From Prolixibacteraceae bacterium UBA5740 (GTDB lineage: Bacteria > Bacteroidota > Bacteroidia > Bacteroidales > Prolixibacteraceae), in the NCBI GenBank assembly GCA_002419285.1, contig DIFU01000143.1, positions 1-19,166 of the forward strand: a stretch of DNA of 19,166 bases, written 5' to 3'. The position numbers and the translations under genes were made by a program. The notes under the pieces were generated by a model, which saw only the letters and a list, made by a program, of their open reading frames with translations, ran no database searches and was not told where the DNA came from. This document shows, in pieces, positions 8,164-16,011 of this stretch (position 1 is its first letter; each line of letters begins with the position of its first letter).

Positions 8164-9498
8164 TTAAACCACTCCCTGGGCAAGCATCGCTTCGGCAACT
8201 TTTACAAAACCACCGACATTGGCTCCTTTCACATAATCGACCTTATCGCCTGATTTTCCATATTCAACACAGGTGGCGTGAATGTCATGCATGATGCCCT
8301 GAAGTTTCTGATCAACCTCCTGGCGTGACCAGTTAAGGCGCATGCTGTTTTGGGTCATTTCAAGTCCGGATACCGCAACCCCTCCAGCGTTTACAGCTTT
8401 ACCGGGCGCATAGACCAAATGTTTCCCTAAATGTTCTGCTGCTTCCATGGTACATCCCATATTTGAAACTTCACCAACAAGGAAGCACCCATTATTGACT
8501 AACTGAATTGCGTCTTCCAGGTCAACTTCATTTTGGGTGGCACAAGGCATGGCTATATCGACTTTGACTTCCCATGGTTTTTTACCCGGGATAAATTTTG
8601 CGCCAAATTCTTTGGCGTAAGGTTCAACAATGTCCTGGTTGCTGGCCCTGAGTTCAAGCAGGTAGTCAACCTTCTCGCCAGTTATGCCTTCCACATCCAG
8701 CACATATCCGTCAGGACCTGAAATGGTGATCACTTTACCACCCAGTTCATTGATTTTTAGGATAGCACCCCAGGCAACGTTCCCAAATCCTGAAACTGAA
8801 AATGTATGCCCGGCAATATCTTTTCCCATACGATTCAACATATGGCGAACAAAATAGACCGCACCAAATCCGGTTGCTTCAGGTCGGATAAGACTTCCAC
8901 CCCAACCAATACCTTTGCCTGTGAAAACTCCGGTGAATTCATTGCGCAGTCGTTTGTATTGGCCAAACATATAGCCGACTTCTCGACCGCCAACGCCAAT
9001 GTCACCTGCCGGCACATCGGTATTGGGGCCGATATGACGATAAAGTTCATTCATGAATGACTGGCAGAACCGCATTATTTCTCCATCGGATTTACCCTTG
9101 GGACTGAAATCGGATCCACCTTTTCCTCCACCCATGGGAAGGGTAGTCAGACTGTTCTTGAAAGTCTGTTCGAATCCCAGGAATTTCAGAATGCTAAGCG
9201 TTACGGTTGCGTGAAAACGGATACCTCCTTTGTATGGCCCCAAGGCTGAATTGAATTCAACCCTGTATCCGCGATTGATCTGGATTTCACCACGGTCATC
9301 GACCCATGGTACCCTGAACATGATGGTGCGTTCAGGCTCACACATACGCTCCAGTATTTTGTTTTTCTGGTATTTGGGATTCCTGGTATAATAATCCCAT
9401 ACAGTTTCTGCAACTTCCTGAACGGCTTGATGGAACTCTTTTTCTCCGGGCGTCCTCAGCTTCAGGCTTTCCATGAATTCCTTAATTTCAGCTTTCAT
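8164..9498 (-). CDS. gdhA: NADP-type glutamate dehydrogenase
   Basis: A 444-residue glutamate dehydrogenase of the hexameric ~50 kDa type. It interconverts 2-oxoglutarate plus ammonium and glutamate, and is the main ammonium assimilation route in many Bacteroidota. The substrate domain has PYKGGIRFH (88-96, K90), K114, and PMGGGKGGSDFSPKGKSDGE (121-140) with catalytic K126. Asp166 lies in AGDIGVGGRE. The Rossmann motif is GFGNVAWG (237-244). The SGPDG segment after the second strand (260-264) lacks the acidic residue typical of NAD-only binding, so NADPH preference is likely, though dual use is possible. It starts at ATG 9498 and has its own terminator, so it is probably monocistronic. Confidence 0.96.
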   Translation of the reverse strand: MKAEIKEFMESLKLRTPGEKEFHQAVQEVAETVWDYYTRNPKYQKNKILERMCEPERTIMFRVPWVDDRGEIQINRGYRVEFNSALGPYKGGIRFHATVTLSILKFLGFEQTFKNSLTTLPMGGGKGGSDFSPKGKSDGEIMRFCQSFMNELYRHIGPNTDVPAGDIGVGGREVGYMFGQYKRLRNEFTGVFTGKGIGWGGSLIRPEATGFGAVYFVRHMLNRMGKDIAGHTFSVSGFGNVAWGAILKINELGGKVITISGPDGYVLDVEGITGEKVDYLLELRASNQDIVEPYAKEFGAKFIPGKKPWEVKVDIAMPCATQNEVDLEDAIQLVNNGCFLVGEVSNMGCTMEAAEHLGKHLVYAPGKAVNAGGVAVSGLEMTQNSMRLNWSRQEVDQKLQGIMHDIHATCVEYGKSGDKVDYVKGANVGGFVKVAEAMLAQGVV

Positions 9499-9832
9499 AG
9501 GTACTTAGATATTTAAATTTGATTCAATTCGTATAAAAATGATCGCTGGCTTACTATTCCGGAAATTTGGGTTTTCGTTCATTCCGGGCTACGGCCATCG
9601 TTTCAAATTTATGCAAGTTGTTTGGTTTTTCACCTCCTTTTAAAGAAAATAGCATTTTGTCAATGCATTGATATACAGAGGTATGAGATATTGGAAATTG
9701 TGTTAAAAAGCACTCTCTGACAAACATCATGATTTTGGTGGAAGGTTTTGGTGTCATTTTGCTATAAAAACAAGAAAGCCTTCCTCCATATTGGAGAAAG
9801 GCTTTACTATTTGTATTTACGGTTATGGCGTA
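9499..9832. other. 334-bp intergenic region between gdhA and groEL
   Basis: It holds the groEL terminator (9763-9805) and, on the minus strand, an exact TAnnTTTG match TAAATTTG at 9604-9611 that could be the gdhA -7 element, giving a leader of about 95-100 nt. No -33 box is clear. A Shine-Dalgarno-like AGGAGGTG (minus strand, 9632-9639) has no start codon at a useful distance. A 67-codon ATG frame (9554-9757, minus) is open but looks non-coding. Confidence 0.5.
9763..9805 (-). terminator. intrinsic terminator of groES-groEL
   Basis: Outer stem AAAGCCTT (9775-9782) with AAGGCTTT (9798-9805), one mismatch, then inner stem CTCCA/TGGAG. On the minus strand it is followed by CTTGTTTTTAT. It starts 27 bp after the groEL stop. 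Confidence 0.85.
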
Positions 9833-11467
9833 TTACATCATGCCTCCCATTCCGCCTCCCATTCCGGGATTTGGCATGGCTGCCTTGTCTTCTTTTTTCT
9901 CGACGACAACGGCTTCCGTAGTCAGGAGCATGCCAGCGATGGATGCTGCATTCTCAAGAGCTACGCGGGTAACTTTTGCAGGGTCGATGACACCACCTTC
10001 ATATAGGTTCTGGAAAATATCCAGGCGGGCGTTATATCCAAAGTCGTTTTTGCCTTCTTTTACCTTCTGTACAATGACTGCACCTTCTTTTCCGGCATTT
10101 TCGACAATCTGACGGAGTGGTTCCTCGATGGCACGTTTGATGATTTCGATACCGGTCTGCTCATCGTCATTTTCACCCTTGAGGTCTTTCAAAGCTTCTA
10201 TTGCGCGGATATAGGCAACACCACCTCCGGGCACGATACCTTCCTCTACAGCGGCACGGGTTGCGCTAAGCGCATCGTCAACACGGTCTTTTTTCTCTTT
10301 CATTTCCACCTCTGAGGCAGCACCTACATAAATCACGGCAACACCACCGGCCAGTTTGGCAAGACGCTCCTGAAGTTTTTCGCGATCATAATCGGAAGTG
10401 GTCAGCTCGATTTGTTTTTTGATCATGCTAACCCTTGATTTAATCGATTCAGTGCTACCCTGACCTCCGACAATTATTGTGTTTTCCTTGTCGATAGTGA
10501 CTTTTTCAGCTACACCCAACATGTCGAGGGTAGTCTGCTCAAGCTTCATTCCCTTTTCTTCGGTGATTACGTTCCCGCCTGTGAGAACAGCAATATCTTC
10601 GAGCATTTCCTTGCGGCGGTCACCAAATCCGGGAGCTTTAACCGCAGCGACTTTCAATGCGCCGCGCAGACGGTTGACCACGAGGGTTGCCAGCGCTTCT
10701 CCATCAACATCCTCGGCAATGATAAGCAGCGGACGTCCACTCTGCGCGGTCTGTTCCAGCACAGGAAGGAGATCTTTCATTGTGCTGATCTTCTTGTCAT
10801 AGATCAGGATGAATGGATTATCAAGTTCAGCTGCCATTTTTTCAGTGTCGGTAACGAAGTAGGGAGAGATATATCCACGATCGAACTGCATACCTTCCAC
10901 AACATCAACGTATGTTTCGGTACCTTTTGACTGCTCAATGGTGATTACGCCCTCCTTGTGGACTTTCTCCATGGCTTCGGCAATGAGCTTGCCAATGGCA
11001 TCGTCATTATTGGCCGATACTTTAGCTACCGATTCGATTTTTGCATAGTCGTCGCCAACATTCTGTGCCTGGTTACTGAGGCTTTCAACTACCTTGATTA
11101 CCGCTTTGTCAATACCACGTTTTAAGTCCATGGGATTGGCACCGGCAGCTACGTTTTTCAAACCTACCGTAACAATCGACTGTGCAAGTACAGTGGCGGT
11201 TGTGGTACCATCACCGGCGTCGTCACCTGTCTTGGATGCAACTTCCTTCACCATCTGGGCACCCAGATTTTCAAACGGATCTTCGAGTTCGATTTCCTTG
11301 GCTACCGTTACACCATCCTTGGTGATTTGGGGAGCGCCAAATTTCTTTTCAATAACTACGTTTCGGCCTTTGGGACCGAGAGTCACTTTTACGGCATTGG
11401 CCAGCTGGTCAACTCCTTTTTTAAGCAAATCTCTTGCTTCGATATTGTTTTTAATCTCTTTTGCCAT
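9833..11467 (-). CDS. groEL: chaperonin GroEL (60 kDa)
   Basis: A 544-residue group I chaperonin. It forms the double ring that folds proteins in the cytoplasm with GroES and ATP. The nucleotide-binding segments are TLGPKGRNVV (29-38), TKDGVTVAKEI and GDGTTT (85-90, D86). The VEEGIVPGGGVA block marks the equatorial domain near the C-terminus. The protein ends in the usual Gly-Met repeat tail (GMGGGMGGMM). Length and start at ATG 11467 are normal. It follows groES by 35 bp in the same operon. No Shine-Dalgarno is clear before the ATG. Confidence 0.99.
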   Translation of the reverse strand: MAKEIKNNIEARDLLKKGVDQLANAVKVTLGPKGRNVVIEKKFGAPQITKDGVTVAKEIELEDPFENLGAQMVKEVASKTGDDAGDGTTTATVLAQSIVTVGLKNVAAGANPMDLKRGIDKAVIKVVESLSNQAQNVGDDYAKIESVAKVSANNDDAIGKLIAEAMEKVHKEGVITIEQSKGTETYVDVVEGMQFDRGYISPYFVTDTEKMAAELDNPFILIYDKKISTMKDLLPVLEQTAQSGRPLLIIAEDVDGEALATLVVNRLRGALKVAAVKAPGFGDRRKEMLEDIAVLTGGNVITEEKGMKLEQTTLDMLGVAEKVTIDKENTIIVGGQGSTESIKSRVSMIKKQIELTTSDYDREKLQERLAKLAGGVAVIYVGAASEVEMKEKKDRVDDALSATRAAVEEGIVPGGGVAYIRAIEALKDLKGENDDEQTGIEIIKRAIEEPLRQIVENAGKEGAVIVQKVKEGKNDFGYNARLDIFQNLYEGGVIDPAKVTRVALENAASIAGMLLTTEAVVVEKKEDKAAMPNPGMGGGMGGMM

Positions 11468-11502
11468 TTTATAAAATTTTTAGTTTTTCTTAATTTGATG
11501 AA

Positions 11503-11781
11503 TTACTGGATGTACAGAACGTCATTCTGCGACATGAGTAAGTAGTCAACTCCATCAATACTTAAGGTAGTCCCTGAATACTTACCATAGAATACGACAT
11601 CACCTACCTTGACTTCCATCGGTTCATCCTTCTTTGATTCTCCTATCAATACCACTTTACCGTTTTGTGGTTTTTCCTTTGCTGAATCAGGAATGATGAT
11701 ACCACTGGCCGTTTTTGTTTCGGCTTCCTGTGGTTCAACCAGGATCTTCCCTGCAAGAATTTTACCTTTTAATTCTGCCAT
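11503..11781 (-). CDS. groES: co-chaperonin GroES (10 kDa)
   Basis: A 92-residue GroES, the heptameric lid of GroEL. The conserved core GKILVEPQEAETKTASGIIIPDSAKEK includes the mobile loop (about residues 16-32, with GIII contacting GroEL). The C-terminal half, with VKVGDVVFYGKYSGT and DYLLMSQNDVLYI, is typical. It starts at ATG 11781 (MAELKGKILAGK) and is first in the groES-groEL operon. I see no CIRCE repeat upstream. Confidence 0.99.
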   Translation of the reverse strand: MAELKGKILAGKILVEPQEAETKTASGIIIPDSAKEKPQNGKVVLIGESKKDEPMEVKVGDVVFYGKYSGTTLSIDGVDYLLMSQNDVLYIQ

Positions 11782-12251
11782 TGCTTAAGTTTTTTTTAAA
11801 GTTTGACATTAATTTTAAAATCGACATCCGTCTGTTTTCATAATCCATGCCAAGCCGTTTTTGTCGCATTTCGGATGTTTTGCATTGTCAATTTTTCAGG
11901 GTGTGTCAGTTCAGTTCTTTGTGTATGTGTTTGATATGTATATATATAGTACCTTGCTTAAAGAATTTGAGATCTGCCAGACTGACATACTTTTTAATCG
12001 GGTTTTCAGGCAAATAATAGGTTATAATAAAGGGCTCCAATTCACTCTTAAACAGCAGATCACTTTGGTACCGGTTCTGTAATTGTATATATCTGCTTCA
12101 GTACTTCTGCGGTTCTTGTATACTCATTTACTATACAAGATACGGAGAAGATGTACACAATATGCAACTCGGTATGGGACTTGGGCGGGTTTTGTTCTGG
12201 TATTATTATATTTTTGAGCAGAGGCTCACAAACTGGGTGAACAATAAAAAA
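11782..12251. other. 470-bp intergenic region upstream of groES
   Basis: It must contain the groES promoter on the minus strand, but I find no exact TAnnTTTG box, no CIRCE palindrome (TTAGCACTC-N9-GAGTGCTAA) and no other clear heat-shock site. It is AT-rich, with a TATATATATA run near 11939-11948 and a spaced inverted repeat GATCTGC (11972-11978) / GCAGATC (12055-12061). A 63-codon frame without ATG is open on the minus strand (11906-12097). I see no RNA gene that I can support. Confidence 0.4.
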
Positions 12252-12281
12252 GAAGAGGCTGTCCAATAGGGCAGCCTCTTC
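12246..12281 (-). terminator. intrinsic terminator of the secG operon
   Basis: A perfect 10-bp stem, GAAGAGGCTG (12252-12261) with CAGCCTCTTC (12272-12281), which can extend by three pairs to an AATA loop. On the minus strand it is followed by TTTTTTATTG. It begins 25 bp after the secG stop. Confidence 0.93.
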
Positions 12282-12306
12282 GTATGATGTTGTGGTAAAT
12301 TCGAAT

Positions 12307-12660
12307 CTATTCTGCCGAATCCTGCGTTGCAGTGGGGGTTTCTTCAGCGGTTGGTGCAGGGAAGGCAGGAATTTGGGTAGGATCCGGAACATTTTGGATC
12401 TGTTCCTGAAGGATTGAACCTCTGATTCCGGCTTCACCTCTTGGAATAAAGGCGGATCCCATTATTGAGAGTACCAAAAGAGCTCCAGCAAGTGTCCAGG
12501 TGGCCTTTTCCAGAAAATCTGCGGTTTTGCGAACACCCATCACCTGAGTGGAAGCCTGAAAATTACTTGCCAATCCACCTCCTTTTGAATTCTGGACCAA
12601 TACGATCAGTACAAGGAGGACACAGATGATAAATATGAGAACAGTTATAAGTGTATACAT
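12307..12660 (-). CDS. secG: preprotein translocase subunit SecG
   Basis: A 117-residue SecG, the small non-essential subunit of the SecYEG channel in the inner membrane. Two helices are visible, at about residues 2-22 and 52-71. Between them is the family signature LVQNSKGGGLAS (21-32) and GVRKTADFLEKATW (42-55). The C-terminal tail after PRGEAG is rich in Pro, Ala and Thr (PAFPAPTAEETPTATQ) and probably unstructured, as is common in the longer SecG forms. It is the last gene of its operon, 13 bp after the TPR-like gene, and followed by a strong terminator. Confidence 0.95.
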   Translation of the reverse strand: MYTLITVLIFIICVLLVLIVLVQNSKGGGLASNFQASTQVMGVRKTADFLEKATWTLAGALLVLSIMGSAFIPRGEAGIRGSILQEQIQNVPDPTQIPAFPAPTAEETPTATQDSAE

Positions 12661-12673
12661 CTTATTGAAAATC

Positions 12674-13279
12674 TTAATGGTTCTTTAATTTTTTAATTTC
12701 TTCAATGCGGGCAGCAAAGTAAATACTTTTTTCCGGATATTTCAAAATTAATTTTTCAAATGACTGAAGCGCTTTGTCAAGGTTTCCTTGTGAAAATAAA
12801 AGGTTTGCATAAGTCTCGGTCACAAATTCATCCGATTCTTCTATGGCTTTTAGAGCCATGTTATCTGGTGAAAACTCAGATGGGGGCATCTGCTTGCTAA
12901 AAGAGCCTCCTCCTGAAAGAAACCTGTCAATCAGCTCCATTTTTGACTGGTTTGAATTTCCTGGGACCTCCTTGTCAGAGGTATCTCCAATTTCATAATC
13001 ATCGATCGAAAAATGTTCTGTTTCGGGTAAATCCAGTTCGTTAACTATGGGTGTTTCTAAAAACTCTTTTAGCCATTTCCTGTTGGGAACCCTGAGTGCG
13101 ACCTGCATGACAGATTCAACATAAAGATCGCTGTTTGTATTCTTAAGGTTTCGGAGCCAAAGAGCCCATCCAAGCCAAATGGCCGGTTGGAGTTCAGTCA
13201 GCCTTGTGACAGCATCCAATGTGCTCTCGTTCAGCAGGCTTGGGTTTTTCAGGTATTTTCTGATATCTGCAGGATTCAT
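12674..13279 (-). CDS. uncharacterised protein with a C-terminal TPR-like repeat
   Basis: A 201-residue protein with no signal peptide or membrane helix, so likely cytoplasmic. The N-terminal part (about 1-80) is helical, with TRLTELQPAIWLGWALWLRNL resembling the start of a repeat array. The middle (about 81-145) is acidic and low in structure. The C-terminal segment from about 148 to 195 (ESDEFVTETYANLLFSQGNLDKALQSFEKLILKYPEKSIYFAARIEEI) matches one TPR: small residues in the first helix, ALQSFEKLILKYP in the second. The ATG follows the lptE stop with no gap (TAGATG), so translation is coupled. Position between lptE and secG suggests an envelope or secretion role, but the function is unknown. 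TPR-like is an inference from pattern only. Confidence 0.8.
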   Translation of the reverse strand: MNPADIRKYLKNPSLLNESTLDAVTRLTELQPAIWLGWALWLRNLKNTNSDLYVESVMQVALRVPNRKWLKEFLETPIVNELDLPETEHFSIDDYEIGDTSDKEVPGNSNQSKMELIDRFLSGGGSFSKQMPPSEFSPDNMALKAIEESDEFVTETYANLLFSQGNLDKALQSFEKLILKYPEKSIYFAARIEEIKKLKNH

Positions 13280-13822
13280 CTACCAGTTGGCTATAGTTGC
13301 ATTGAATATATCGTCAAGCAGTTTTTCGAGGATTTCAGGGACGATATTGCTCTCCACATCGGTCAGGTTTAAATTGCTCGGAAAATCCTCATAGGAAGAG
13401 AACGTCCGGTCAAAATCCTGTTCGTGATTACGGTTGTTGGTGTATTTCAGACGAACTGAAATAGTGAGTCGGTTTTGTGCAGCCATATCTTCCTTTTGGA
13501 TTGACATGGGGCGTACCTCATAATTTGTAATCTGTCCCTCAAATATCAGATCTCCATTTTCTTCCTCTTCCCTTAAAGAAGTTTGACGGAGCAATTTTTC
13601 CTTCAGTTGTTCGGTCAGGTCTGAGCTCAAGGTTGGATTTACCAAACGGGCACGGTTGGGGAAATAATATACTGAAAATGTCTTGACATCTGCAGCAATA
13701 CTGGCTCCGGTGAAAGTATAGGCAACCTTGCAGGATGGTATCAGAAAGGATCCGGCCAGAATGATCAGTGTGATCAGGATTTTTTTTATCGGTGTGTATC
13801 GCAGGTTATCCGTCAATGTCAT
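13280..13822 (-). CDS. lptE: LPS assembly lipoprotein LptE
   Basis: A 180-residue lipoprotein. LptE plugs the LptD barrel and helps insert LPS into the outer leaflet. The open frame extends 61 codons further into the upstream gene; the ATG at 13822 is preferred because it starts a signal with lipobox IPSC and lipidated C31. After it come the Bacteroidota LptE features: YTFTGASIAADVKTFSVYYF, NRARLVNPTLSSDLTEQLKEKL, GDLIFEGQITNYEVRPMSI and a C-terminal LLDDIFNATIANW. The gene overlaps the activator by 17 bp and abuts the TPR-like gene, so it is tightly coupled in the operon. kdsB for Kdo activation lies just outside on the other strand, which fits an LPS context. Confidence 0.88.
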   Translation of the reverse strand: MTLTDNLRYTPIKKILITLIILAGSFLIPSCKVAYTFTGASIAADVKTFSVYYFPNRARLVNPTLSSDLTEQLKEKLLRQTSLREEEENGDLIFEGQITNYEVRPMSIQKEDMAAQNRLTISVRLKYTNNRNHEQDFDRTFSSYEDFPSNLNLTDVESNIVPEILEKLLDDIFNATIANW

Positions 13823-15041
13823 ATTCTTTGATTTTCCGGTATAACGTTCTTTCTGAAATTCCCAGCTCCTGTGCAGCAAGTTTTCTTTTTCCATTGTGTT
13901 TTTCGAGTGCCTTTCTGATAAGTTCAATTTCTTTATCTTCGAGCGACAAAGATTCTTCCACAAATTCCTCGGTATCCATGATGTTGTTCTTGCTGAAACT
14001 TTCAATATGGATTGGTGAAGGGATTTTTTTCTCGGAAACTACTTCCAGATTCTCCGTTGGATAGAGTTTTCTGAAAAGATGGGCATGGTCTTCATCCACA
14101 TGTACCTCGTCTCTTTCGCTCATCAGGTCGAGCACCAGCTTTTTCAAATCGTTCATGTCCCGCTTCATGTCAAAAAGCACCTGATAGAGAATTTCCCGTT
14201 CATTATTGAAAGATTTCTCGTTTGCGCCCCTAAAGACGGCTGGCAGGTTACTGGTGCCTGCTGTGGGTAGATATGCTTTGAGAATCTGTGCAGTGATATC
14301 GCGCTGTTGTTCAATTATCGAAATCTGCTCAGTGATATTTTTAAGTTGCCTGACGTTGCCCGGCCACTGAAAGTTCATCAATAAAGTTCTGGCATCTTCA
14401 TCAAGCCTGACAGGAGGCATTCTATATTTATCTGCAAAATCGCTGGCAAATTTGCGGAATAAAAGAATCGCGTCATCGGCTCTGTGTCTAAGCGGAGGTA
14501 TGGTTATGGGAACAGTGTTTAACCTGTAGTACAGATCTTCCCTGAATTTTCCTTCCTGTATGGCAATGGGTAAGTCAACATTGGTAGCGGCAATCATGCG
14601 GACATTGGTTTTCAGCATTTTGGAGGAGCCAACTTTTATGAATTCCCCTGTTTCGAGAACCCTGAGGAGCCTAACTTGGGTTGCAAGTGGTAGTTCTCCA
14701 ATCTCATCCAGGAAGATAGTTCCACCATCAGCTTCTTCAAAATATCCCTTGCGGTCGGCCAAGGCACCTGTAAAGGAGCCTTTCTCATGCCCAAAAAGTT
14801 CTGAATCGATGGTGCCTTCCGGGATGGCACCGCAGTTGACCGCTATGTACTTGCCATGCTTCCTGGCTGAAAATTGATGTATGATCTGTGGAAAGATCTC
14901 CTTACCAGTTCCGCTTTCACCGGTTATCAGAACCGATAAATCAGTGGGTGCAACCTGAACGGCAACTTCAATTGCACGGTTGAGCCCTGGGGCATTCCCA
15001 ATGATTCCAAACCTCTGTTTTATTCCCTGTACATCCATCAT
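13806..15041 (-). CDS. sigma-54 interacting transcriptional regulator without receiver domain
   Basis: A 411-residue bacterial enhancer-binding protein. The AAA+ domain starts almost at the N-terminus (GIKQRFGIIGNAPGL), so there is no receiver, GAF or PAS domain. Walker A is GESGTGKE (41-48), the sigma-54 contact loop is GSFTGA (88-93) in place of GAFTGA, and Walker B is TIFLDE (108-113). Also present are FREDLYYRL (166-174) and WPGNVRQL (226-233). After a charged linker the C-terminal Fis-type helix-turn-helix lies in about 377-411 (NGKRKLAAQELGISERTLYRKI). I chose ATG 15041; an ATG one codon later is equal, and a TTG lies at 15050. It heads the operon with lptE, which overlaps its end. Without a sensor domain, control is probably by expression or a partner protein. 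Its targets cannot be read from the sequence. Confidence 0.93.
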   Translation of the reverse strand: MMDVQGIKQRFGIIGNAPGLNRAIEVAVQVAPTDLSVLITGESGTGKEIFPQIIHQFSARKHGKYIAVNCGAIPEGTIDSELFGHEKGSFTGALADRKGYFEEADGGTIFLDEIGELPLATQVRLLRVLETGEFIKVGSSKMLKTNVRMIAATNVDLPIAIQEGKFREDLYYRLNTVPITIPPLRHRADDAILLFRKFASDFADKYRMPPVRLDEDARTLLMNFQWPGNVRQLKNITEQISIIEQQRDITAQILKAYLPTAGTSNLPAVFRGANEKSFNNEREILYQVLFDMKRDMNDLKKLVLDLMSERDEVHVDEDHAHLFRKLYPTENLEVVSEKKIPSPIHIESFSKNNIMDTEEFVEESLSLEDKEIELIRKALEKHNGKRKLAAQELGISERTLYRKIKEYDIDG

Positions 15042-15057
15042 GATGATCAAAAGTCTA

Positions 15058-15065
15058 CAAATTTA
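15058..15065 (-). promoter_or_regulatory. candidate -7 element of the activator-lptE-secG operon
   Basis: TAAATTTG on the minus strand is an exact TAnnTTTG match, 16 bp before the ATG at 15041. That would leave a leader of about 10 nt. A TTG 24 bp upstream is farther than the usual 19-21, so the -33 box is doubtful. Confidence 0.35.
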
Positions 15066-15128
15066 GCACTTTTAGTCCTTAATATTTGACAATTCTATCT
15101 ATTTAACCATTTTTTGAATTTGTTCCGG

Positions 15129-15136
15129 TATCTTTG
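15129..15136 (+). promoter_or_regulatory. candidate -7 element of kdsB
   Basis: TATCTTTG is an exact TAnnTTTG match, 73 bp before the kdsB ATG. No TTTG lies at the normal 19-21 bp distance; the nearest (15113-15116) is only 12 bp away. Pattern match only. Confidence 0.35.
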
Positions 15137-15209
15137 TTTTACAACTCCGGCCTTAAACGATGGATGAGGTTTGCGTTGTAACGAAATTGACCTTAAGAAT
15201 CTGTTTGGA

Positions 15210-15950
15210 ATGAAATTCATTGGTATAATACCTGCCCGGTTTCAATCGACACGATTTCCCGGAAAACCGCTGGCTATGATTAATGGAAAGCCCATGATCC
15301 AATGGGTATATGAGAGAGCTTCGGAAGCAATTAGCAATGTTTGGGTTGCTACCGATGATTCATTGATTTTTGATACTGTAATCTCATTTGGCGGTCAATG
15401 CCTTATGACATCAGCCGACCACCAAAGTGGGACTGACCGGTGTGCCGAAGCGGCTCGCATCCTTGCAAATACTTTGCAATTTGATGCCATTGTCAATATT
15501 CAGGGTGATGAACCATTTATTAAGCCACAGCAATTGAATGAAGTAATGGCTTGTTTTGATCCCGGTGTCCAGATTGCCACACTTGCCCGAAGGATTTCTG
15601 CTGAAGTTGAGTTGGCCGATCCTAATAAACCAAAAGTGGTCATGGACAAAAATGGGAATGCCCTCTATTTCAGCAGGGCTGCCATACCTTATGTCAGAGG
15701 CCTTGAAATGTCTGAATGGTTTGGTTCTAGCAGTTTCCTGGCTCACGTCGGACTGTATGCCTACCGATCGGAAGTGCTTCAGGAAATTACAAAACTGGAG
15801 CAGGGCGTATTGGAAAGGGCTGAAGCTCTCGAACAGCTAAGGTGGCTTGAAAACGGCTACAAAATGAAGGTTGCCGAGACCAATTTTCAAAGCTATGGGA
15901 TTGATACGCCGGAAGATTTAGACCACGCTTTGAAACTTTTTCATTTTTAA
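15210..15950 (+). CDS. kdsB: 3-deoxy-manno-octulosonate cytidylyltransferase (CMP-Kdo synthetase)
   Basis: A 246-residue KdsB. It activates Kdo with CTP to CMP-Kdo in the cytoplasm for the inner core of LPS. The N-terminal nucleotide site is IIPARFQSTRFPGKPL (6-21, with R10 and K19). NIQGDEPF (97-104) carries the metal-binding D100. ERAEALEQLRWLENG (202-216) and GIDTPEDL (230-237, D232) are family signatures. The ATG at 15210 gives the family start MKFIGIIPAR; the open frame runs 13 codons further up to a TTG. It diverges from the activator operon with a 168-bp gap. Length is normal. Confidence 0.97.
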   Translation: MKFIGIIPARFQSTRFPGKPLAMINGKPMIQWVYERASEAISNVWVATDDSLIFDTVISFGGQCLMTSADHQSGTDRCAEAARILANTLQFDAIVNIQGDEPFIKPQQLNEVMACFDPGVQIATLARRISAEVELADPNKPKVVMDKNGNALYFSRAAIPYVRGLEMSEWFGSSSFLAHVGLYAYRSEVLQEITKLEQGVLERAEALEQLRWLENGYKMKVAETNFQSYGIDTPEDLDHALKLFHF

Positions 15951-15981
15951 TGCGTCTTTAATAGAAAAAGGCATTATTTTT
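15949..15981 (+). terminator. weak candidate terminator after kdsB
   Basis: AATGC (15949-15953) can pair with GCATT (15971-15975), extended after a 2-nt bulge by CTTT with AAAG, then ATTTTT. The same T-run contains a TAnnTTTG match (15975-15982) that may be the promoter of the next gene, so the hairpin may be fortuitous. Confidence 0.35.
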
Positions 15982-15982
15982 G
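15975..15982 (+). promoter_or_regulatory. candidate -7 element of the T9SS small protein
   Basis: TATTTTTG is an exact TAnnTTTG match, 29 bp before the ATG at 16012. No -33 TTTG is at the expected distance. It overlaps the weak hairpin after kdsB. Confidence 0.3.
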
Positions 15983-16011
15983 GAAGTGATTCTTAATTGA
16001 AATTTATATTG

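Noticed and set aside
9554..9757. 67-codon ATG frame on the minus strand between groEL and gdhA
   Set aside because: No family resemblance and no ribosome binding site before its ATG. The candidate gdhA -7 box lies inside it, and composition is like the intergenic DNA.
10479..11474. Long plus-strand frames opposite groEL
   Set aside because: Antisense shadows of a highly codon-biased gene; no start context or family match.
11820..11860. Possible sigma-54 promoter-like TGGCATG near groES
   Set aside because: The minus-strand TTGGCATG is not followed by TTGC at the required spacing, so it is not a usable -24/-12 pair.
11861..12082. 73-codon plus-strand frame upstream of groES
   Set aside because: Low-complexity, Phe-rich peptide with no recognisable family. 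It overlaps the alternative minus-strand frame, and both cannot easily be coding.
12060..12437. 125-codon minus-strand frame running out of secG
   Set aside because: Its first part is secG read in another frame, and it crosses the strong secG terminator.
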